NCBI GenBank assembly: GCA_018302335.1
Contig: JAGVZT010000065.1
Location: 1 to 42,594 of the forward strand
Origin: Candidatus Woesearchaeota archaeon
GTDB lineage: Archaea; Nanobdellota; Nanobdellia; Woesearchaeales; JAGVZT01
Direction of reading: 5' to 3'
Length of the DNA: 42,594 nucleotides
Below, one piece after another: positions 38,066 to 42,594 of the stretch (position 1 is the first letter of the stretch; every line of letters starts with the position of its first letter). The translations under genes and the position numbers were made by a program. Under the pieces are notes generated by a model, which made no database searches, was not told the DNA's origin, and worked only from the letters and a program-made list of their open reading frames with translations.

Positions 38066-39529
38066 ATGGCACGCATCGAGAAGGACTCCCTGGGCTCCAG
38101 GGAGGTTCCCGAGGAGGCTTACTACGGCATCTTTACCACCCGCGCGATGGAGAACTTCCAGATCTCCGGCCAGCGCGTCCACCCCGAGCTGACGCGTTCC
38201 ATCGCCCTTATCAAAAAGGCTGCGGCGAAAACTAACGCGGACCTGAAGCTGCTCGACGCAGCGCTCGCGAAAGCCATCATCGCCGCTGCGGACGAGGTCC
38301 TCGCAGGAAAACACGAGAAGGAATTCCCGCTGGACATCTTCCAGGCAGGCGCAGGAACGCCCGCGAACATGAACGTCAATGAGGTCCTCGCGAACCGGGC
38401 GAACGAGCTGCTCGGCGGAAAGAAGGGCGCGTACGACAAGGTGCACCCGAACAACCACGTCAACATGGGACAGAGCTCCAATGATGTCATCCCCACCGCG
38501 ATGCGCATCGCCTGCTGCCTCCGCAGCAGGGCGCTTCTGGCCGAGTTGGATGCGCTCATCGTGTCGTTCCGCAGGAAAGGGAAAGAATTCGACGGAGTCC
38601 TCAAGGCTGGCCGGACGCATCTGGAGGATGCCGTTCCCATCCGCCTGGGCCAGGAGTTCGAGGCGTTCGCGGTCTCGCTGCAGAAGAGCCGGGCTCGCAT
38701 CCTGGAATCCCTCGGCTCCCTGCGGGAGCTCGGCATCGGCGGCACCGCAATCGGAACAGGTATCACCACCGTGCCGCAGTTCCGGCAGAGGCTCGTCAAG
38801 GAACTCGCGACTCTTGCGAAGGAGCCACTTGTCCCGACGAAGAACTTGATTGAGACCACCTCCAGCATGGGGGCTTTCCTGCATTACTCTTCGGCGCTGC
38901 GGTACCTGGCTGTTGAGCTCACCAAGGTGAGCAATGACCTGCGCCTGCTCAACTCTGGACCGAAGACCGGCATCGCGGAGATCACGCTTCCGGATGTGGA
39001 GCCCGGGAGCAGCATCATGCCAGGCAAGGTGAACCCGAGCATCCCGGAGTGCATGAACCTCATCTGCTTCCAGGTCATGGGAGCGGACCACGTCGTCGAG
39101 CTTGCGGCGCAGGCAGGCCAGCTCCAGCTCAACGTCATGACGCCCGTGATGGCCTTCAATCTGCTCTTCGCGGCGGATATCCTCTCCTCGGGAATGCAGA
39201 TGCTCCGCGTGTTCTGCGTTGAGGGCATCAGGGCAGAGAAAGAGCGCTGCAGCGCCCTGCTCGAGGAAAGCTTCTGCATGGCGACGGCGCTCAATCCCTA
39301 TGCGGGCTATGAGGTGGTCGCGGAGCTGGTGAAGCGCGGCCTGAAGAGCGGGAAGAGCATCATCCAGGTCATCAGGGAAGAGGACGTCATCGAGCAGAAG
39401 GACCTGGAGCGCGTCCTCTCAGCCGAGCTGATGACCGCTCCCCAGGAGCTCGATATGGCGCTGCGGGAGCGCATCCAGAAGAATCCAAGATTCCTTGCGT
39501 TCCGGGAACGTGTCCGTAAGGCTGTCTAG
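38066..39529 (+). CDS. Class II fumarase / aspartate ammonia-lyase family enzyme
   Basis: A 487-residue lyase of the aspartase/fumarase superfamily. Signature loop GSSIMPGKVNP (around residues 313-323), active-site blocks FQAGAGTPANMNVNEV and VHPNNHVNMGQSSNDVIPTA, HLEDAVPIRLGQEFEAFA, and TALNPYAGYE near the C-terminus. QAGAGT and AVPIRLGQEF look more like aspartase than fumarase, but NMNVNEV is fumarase-like, so the substrate is open. Either way the product is fumarate, the substrate of the FrdAB complex encoded upstream. Own TATA box, leaderless spacing. Confidence 0.9.
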   Translation: MARIEKDSLGSREVPEEAYYGIFTTRAMENFQISGQRVHPELTRSIALIKKAAAKTNADLKLLDAALAKAIIAAADEVLAGKHEKEFPLDIFQAGAGTPANMNVNEVLANRANELLGGKKGAYDKVHPNNHVNMGQSSNDVIPTAMRIACCLRSRALLAELDALIVSFRRKGKEFDGVLKAGRTHLEDAVPIRLGQEFEAFAVSLQKSRARILESLGSLRELGIGGTAIGTGITTVPQFRQRLVKELATLAKEPLVPTKNLIETTSSMGAFLHYSSALRYLAVELTKVSNDLRLLNSGPKTGIAEITLPDVEPGSSIMPGKVNPSIPECMNLICFQVMGADHVVELAAQAGQLQLNVMTPVMAFNLLFAADILSSGMQMLRVFCVEGIRAEKERCSALLEESFCMATALNPYAGYEVVAELVKRGLKSGKSIIQVIREEDVIEQKDLERVLSAELMTAPQELDMALRERIQKNPRFLAFRERVRKAV

Positions 39530-39537
39530 AGGCAAGG

Positions 39538-39545
39538 CTTATATG
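39538..39545 (+). promoter_or_regulatory. TATA box for the malic enzyme gene
   Basis: CTTATATG lies 24-31 bp before ATG 39569 and supports that start over the upstream TTG at 39563. Confidence 0.5.
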
Positions 39546-39568
39546 CGACGGAATCACGAGAGTTGCGG

Positions 39569-41440
39569 ATGACCACCTTCGCGGAAGTCACCACCACGGC
39601 TTTCGAGCGCTTCCAGGACATCGTCGAGGAGGAGCATGAATTCCCCGACCTCGCGGGGCATATTTACCTTGAGCGGCTTCTTCAGGAGCACCCGCTGGTG
39701 TTCCGCAGGGTGGTGCTGTCCCACGGGCTCATCGGGATGGTCTACACCCCGGTCATCGCCGAGGCGATTCCATTTTCGCACCTCTGGTCCCCTCGCTACC
39801 TGGTCCCCGAGAACAAGGCCCTGGTGCTGAAGGACGAGGAGCTTCTCGGAGGCCATGCCCCCCGGGAGCTCGGCCAGAGGAAGGTGCGTGAGGAGCTCCA
39901 GGAGCGCGTGAGACAGGCGGTGCTCGACTACATGCACAAGAGGTACCAGTACTACCTTCGCTTCAGCGACTTCCACAAGCCGGTGTCCCGCTCGCGGACC
40001 TCCAGCGTGCTGCCGCGCTGCCTCATCGTGCTGAGCGACCATGAGCGCATCCTCGGCATCGGGGACCAGGGCAAGTCCGGCTCGAAGATATGCTCGGGAA
40101 AGCTGAACTGCTACTTCCTCGGCAACGGCATGTTCCCGGGATACGCCCTGCCGCTGGGCATCGACGTCGGCACAGACAACGAGGCGAAGCTGCAAGACCC
40201 TGCGTATGACGGGATGCGGCACCCGCGGCTCAAGGACGACGAGTATTATCCCCTGATGCACGCGGTGCTCGACGCGCTCGCAGGGATGAGGCCGGGCCTG
40301 CTGCAGTTCGAGGATTTTGGCGGAGAACGCGCGTGGGAGACACTTCGCTGGTTCCGGAAGCATCATCCAAAAGTACCCTGCTTCAACGATGATATCGAGG
40401 GGACCGGAGCGGTGGTGGTCTCAGCCCTCATGGCCGCGAACAGGACCGTGCCCGGGCTCAAGAAGCGCAGGGTGCTGTTCCACGGCGCGGGCGGCGCTGC
40501 CCTTGGCATCGCCCAGCAAGCCGCCCATTTCATGGGGAGCGCCTCGTGGTCTCGCATGATATTCACGGACAGTGCCGGGGTGCTCTACGAGGGCAGGACA
40601 GTGAAGACCAAACGCGGCCAGAGAGAGTTCATGCCCTTCCAGCAGAAGATGCGCATCTCGCCCGAGCAGGCCGAGGAACTCAAAGCGGAGGGATGGAAGC
40701 CCGGAGACAGGATTCCCATGGAAGCCGCTGCGAGGACGGGAACCTCGGTGATGATAGGGACCTCGACCCTCCCCGGCCAGTTCACCCCCGAGCTGCTCTC
40801 CGCGGTGCAGCAGGGACTCCGGGAGCGCGGAGAGAACGACTCCCTGCTGGTCTTCTCGCTCTCGAATCCTACCTCAGTGACAGAGTGCATCAGCGCCGAG
40901 GACGGGAAAGCGTACATACAGGCTGATGCCAAAGGCAAGCTCGCCGTGCTCCGCAGCGCGGTGCAGCGGCTTCTCGCCGCAACCCAGGGACGGATGTTCC
41001 TGGCGACGGGCTCTCCCTTCCCTCCGGTGGAGTGGAAGGCACGGCATGTCGAGGTGGGCCAGTGCAATAATTTCTTCGTCTTTCCGGGAGTCGCGCTTGC
41101 GATTGACCTGCTCAAGGGCAAGGCGAAGCTGGACATGGGCAAGGTCCTGCACGCCGCATCGGAGGGAGTCGCCGCTCTCGTGCCCGATGCCGCGCTTGCC
41201 AGCGGCAGGCTCTGCCCTGAGGAGAGCCAGCTCGAGCGCGTCACGGTCAACGTCGCATCGGAGATTCTGCGCGCGACCCGCGGCAGGTCCTCCCTGAGAA
41301 CCGTGGAGACCTCGCGATGGACCGCCCGCCAGCAGCCCGCCAAGGGAGTGTACAGCCATCGCATCGTGGAGCGCGCTGCGGACTTCGACCTTGATGATAT
41401 CCGCGAGGGGCTCCGTGCGTACCGGAAGGCGAGCGGCTAG
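39569..41440 (+). CDS. Malic enzyme, large form
   Basis: A 623-residue malate dehydrogenase (oxaloacetate-decarboxylating), converting malate to pyruvate and CO2 with NAD(P). The family is the large bacterial/eukaryotic form: GMVYTPVIAEA with the catalytic Tyr, RILGIGDQGKSG, FPGYALPLGIDVGTDN, metal site LLQFEDFGGERAWE and PCFNDDIEGTGAVV, Rossmann FHGAGGAALGIAQQ, and LSNPTSVTECI. Most archaea have the short form instead, so horizontal transfer is plausible. An extra C-terminal extension of about 60 residues (RWTARQQPAKGVYSHRIVER) follows the core. Start ATG 39569 by TATA spacing. Confidence 0.93.
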   Translation: MTTFAEVTTTAFERFQDIVEEEHEFPDLAGHIYLERLLQEHPLVFRRVVLSHGLIGMVYTPVIAEAIPFSHLWSPRYLVPENKALVLKDEELLGGHAPRELGQRKVREELQERVRQAVLDYMHKRYQYYLRFSDFHKPVSRSRTSSVLPRCLIVLSDHERILGIGDQGKSGSKICSGKLNCYFLGNGMFPGYALPLGIDVGTDNEAKLQDPAYDGMRHPRLKDDEYYPLMHAVLDALAGMRPGLLQFEDFGGERAWETLRWFRKHHPKVPCFNDDIEGTGAVVVSALMAANRTVPGLKKRRVLFHGAGGAALGIAQQAAHFMGSASWSRMIFTDSAGVLYEGRTVKTKRGQREFMPFQQKMRISPEQAEELKAEGWKPGDRIPMEAAARTGTSVMIGTSTLPGQFTPELLSAVQQGLRERGENDSLLVFSLSNPTSVTECISAEDGKAYIQADAKGKLAVLRSAVQRLLAATQGRMFLATGSPFPPVEWKARHVEVGQCNNFFVFPGVALAIDLLKGKAKLDMGKVLHAASEGVAALVPDAALASGRLCPEESQLERVTVNVASEILRATRGRSSLRTVETSRWTARQQPAKGVYSHRIVERAADFDLDDIREGLRAYRKASG

Positions 41441-41461
41441 CGGCCCGGCAGGCATAATCTC

Positions 41462-41481
41462 GGCCGCACGAAGACGCGGCC
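41462..41481. repeat. Minimal GGCC palindrome, probable deletion derivative of the dispersed repeat
   Basis: GGCCGCACGAAGACGCGGCC keeps only the outer arms GGCCGC/GCGGCC. It lies, like the full copies, between a stop codon and the next TATA box. Confidence 0.5.
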
Positions 41482-41489
41482 ATCGCAAG

Positions 41490-41497
41490 CTTTAAAG
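41490..41497 (+). promoter_or_regulatory. TATA box for the small cysteine-rich gene
   Basis: CTTTAAAG lies 24-31 bp before ATG 41521. Confidence 0.55.
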
Positions 41498-41520
41498 AGG
41501 ACCCCTCATCCCCTTGATGC

Positions 41521-41709
41521 ATGGGTCGAGCCCCCTCTCACAAGAAGACCTACGCCCCAAAGCCAAAGTGGGCCCAGGAGCAGGACCAGTTCATGAAGGG
41601 AAAGAGATACCCCCTGTGCAGGGGGACCTTTCCGGACTGCCCCGAGGAAATCAAGCCCGACGTGGTCGCGTTGGTGTGCACCATGTGCCCGATTTACATG
41701 AAGGGGTAA
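41521..41709 (+). CDS. Small cysteine-containing (probable zinc-binding) protein
   Basis: A 62-residue protein: a basic N-terminal half (HKKTYAPKPKWAQEQ) and a C-terminal part with four Cys, PLCRGTFPDCP and LVCTMCPIYMKG, i.e. C-x6-C-x14-C-x2-C, compatible with a small zinc knuckle. Its own TATA box at leaderless spacing supports expression. I do not recognise the family. Confidence 0.7.
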   Translation: MGRAPSHKKTYAPKPKWAQEQDQFMKGKRYPLCRGTFPDCPEEIKPDVVALVCTMCPIYMKG

Positions 41710-41711
41710 CT

Positions 41712-41761
41712 GCGCGCGCGCATCGTACCTTCGAATCTCGGGCATCCTCTGCGATGCGGCC
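41712..41761 (-). repeat. Dispersed repeat, partial copy
   Basis: The reverse complement begins GGCCGCATCGCAGAGGATG, then CCCGAGATTCG, matching the left arm of the consensus. The other arm is not clear. It lies between the small cysteine-rich gene and the atpD TATA box. Confidence 0.5.
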
Positions 41762-41798
41762 GAAGTCTCATCCGGTACCCCTGTCGGACGGCTAAAAC

Positions 41799-41808
41799 CT
41801 TTTAAACA
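41799..41808 (+). promoter_or_regulatory. TATA box for atpD
   Basis: CCTTTTAAAC lies 21-30 bp before ATG 41829. Confidence 0.6.
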
Positions 41809-41828
41809 CGCTGGGTTCTCGCAGAAGT

Positions 41829-42464
41829 ATGGCGGACGTCAAGCCGACGCGCTCCGAGCTCATCAAGCTCAAGAAGCGCATCAAGATGGCCGTGTCCGGC
41901 CACAAGCTCCTCAAGAAGAAGCGCGACGGCCTCATCCTGGAGTTCTTCGAGGTGCTCAAGAAGGCGAAGACCGCGCGCTCCGACCTCGTCCTCGCGTTCG
42001 GCGTCGCCAGTGAGCGCATCCGTGCGGCGCGCGCGCTGCATATGGACCAGGATCTCTACTCTCTCTCTCTGGCTGTGAAGCCCCAGCAGGAGATTTCCAT
42101 GGCCACTAAGAACATCATGGGCACGGTCGTGCCGAGCATCTCCTCCGGGGGGATGCAGCGCTCTCTGGCGGAGCGCGGGTACGGGCTGCTCACCACGTCC
42201 AGCGCGGTCAACGAGACCGCTGCGTCCTACGAGCAGCTCACCGAGCAGGTCCTTCTCGTCGCTGAGGTGGAGACGACCATCCGCAAGCTCCTGGACGAGA
42301 TTGAGAAGACGAAGAGGCGCGTGAACGCGCTGGAGTTCGAGGTCATCCCGCGGATGGTCCGCACCAGGAACCACATCGCGTTCACTCTCGAGGAGATAGA
42401 GCGCGAGACGACCTTCCGCACCAAGATGATCAAGCGGAAGCTCGCGCGCAAGGCCGCGTCATAG
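41829..42464 (+). CDS. atpD: A/V-type ATP synthase subunit D
   Basis: A 211-residue central-stalk subunit of the archaeal A-type ATP synthase. The family N-terminus (VKPTRSELIKLKKRIKMAVS, HKLLKKKRDGLI) and the C-terminal coiled coil (EIEKTKRRVNALEFEVIPRM) are complete, ending with a basic tail. It is separated here from the main atp operon, and the next gene is on the opposite strand, so atpD seems to be a stand-alone unit in this genome. Confidence 0.96.
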   Translation: MADVKPTRSELIKLKKRIKMAVSGHKLLKKKRDGLILEFFEVLKKAKTARSDLVLAFGVASERIRAARALHMDQDLYSLSLAVKPQQEISMATKNIMGTVVPSISSGGMQRSLAERGYGLLTTSSAVNETAASYEQLTEQVLLVAEVETTIRKLLDEIEKTKRRVNALEFEVIPRMVRTRNHIAFTLEEIERETTFRTKMIKRKLARKAAS

Positions 42465-42594
42465 CACTTCGAAGGCGATGTACCGCTCCTTCCGGCCGAG
42501 CATTGCGCGGTTCTCTGCGATGGCCTCTTCCAGGGAGGCAGCCCGAGGCTCCACTTCCTTCAGCGGGAGGGAGGCGAGCACATCCTCGAGAGCG
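42459..42594 (-). CDS. 3' end of a truncated gene, unknown
   Basis: An open minus-strand frame runs in from the right window edge for 44 codons to TGA (42459-42461), overlapping the end of atpD by 6 bp. The visible end (LEEAIAENRAMLGRKERYIA, then FEVL) is charged and helical. No family recognised. Confidence 0.55.
   Translation of the reverse strand, partial: ALEDVLASLPLKEVEPRAASLEEAIAENRAMLGRKERYIAFEVL

Overview
The window is a compact, GC-rich stretch of archaeal chromosome. Archaeal markers are ribosomal protein L21e, RNA polymerase subunit F (Rpb4), a DUF655 protein, the Bud32 kinase, a Hef helicase/nuclease, a HerA-type ATPase, a homotetramer-type tRNA-splicing endonuclease, deoxyhypusine synthase and the A/V-type ATPase D subunit. 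Most transcription units have a TATA box (TTTAAA, TTATAA or ATTAATAA type) only about 22-34 bp before the start codon, so most mRNAs are probably leaderless or nearly so. Bacterial-type genes are mixed in: GyrB, a CoaE-like kinase, a large-form malic enzyme, an Fe/Mn superoxide dismutase and HicBA. This mixture, and the families of small polytopic membrane proteins, resemble DPANN or deep euryarchaeal genomes. The lineage cannot be fixed from this sequence alone.

Layout. 1-7 kb: a truncated gene, an M16 peptidase, an ABC exporter pair whose ATPase gene has an apparent frameshift, a peroxiredoxin and superoxide dismutase (oxidative stress), a DedA-like protein and two paralogous unknown proteins. 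7-12.3 kb: a CBS/zinc-ribbon protein, a small kinase-like protein, a double nucleotidyltransferase protein, a HerA-like ATPase and EndA. 12.5-18.4 kb: a putative membrane machine with three paralogous polytopic proteins, two coiled-coil proteins, a GspE/TadA/FlaI-type ATPase preceded by a 25-codon ORF, and a two-helix protein. 18.3-25 kb: Hef, an M14-type zinc peptidase, deoxyhypusine synthase coupled to a PLP decarboxylase, and two metallophosphoesterases. 25-32.7 kb: GyrB, a class IV aminotransferase, Bud32, L21e-RpoF-DUF655, then Toprim, CoaE and a MagIII-like glycosylase. 33-41.4 kb: fumarate reductase/succinate dehydrogenase with an unusual membrane anchor, HicBA, a three-gene small heat-shock operon, an aspartase/fumarase and malic enzyme, which together form a C4-dicarboxylate metabolism region. 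The right end holds a small cysteine-rich protein, AtpD and a truncated gene.

The most striking non-coding signal is a dispersed, imperfectly palindromic repeat of about 58-71 bp bounded by GGCC at both ends. About fifteen complete or eroded copies lie in this window, essentially all between genes. They mostly sit between the stop codon of one unit and the TATA box of the next, or between convergent or divergent genes. I know of no named element matching it. A second notable structure is a HicBA module lying between two nearly identical 31-bp direct repeats, one of which is the last codons of the upstream membrane-anchor gene.

No rRNA, tRNA, CRISPR array or complete insertion sequence was recognised.
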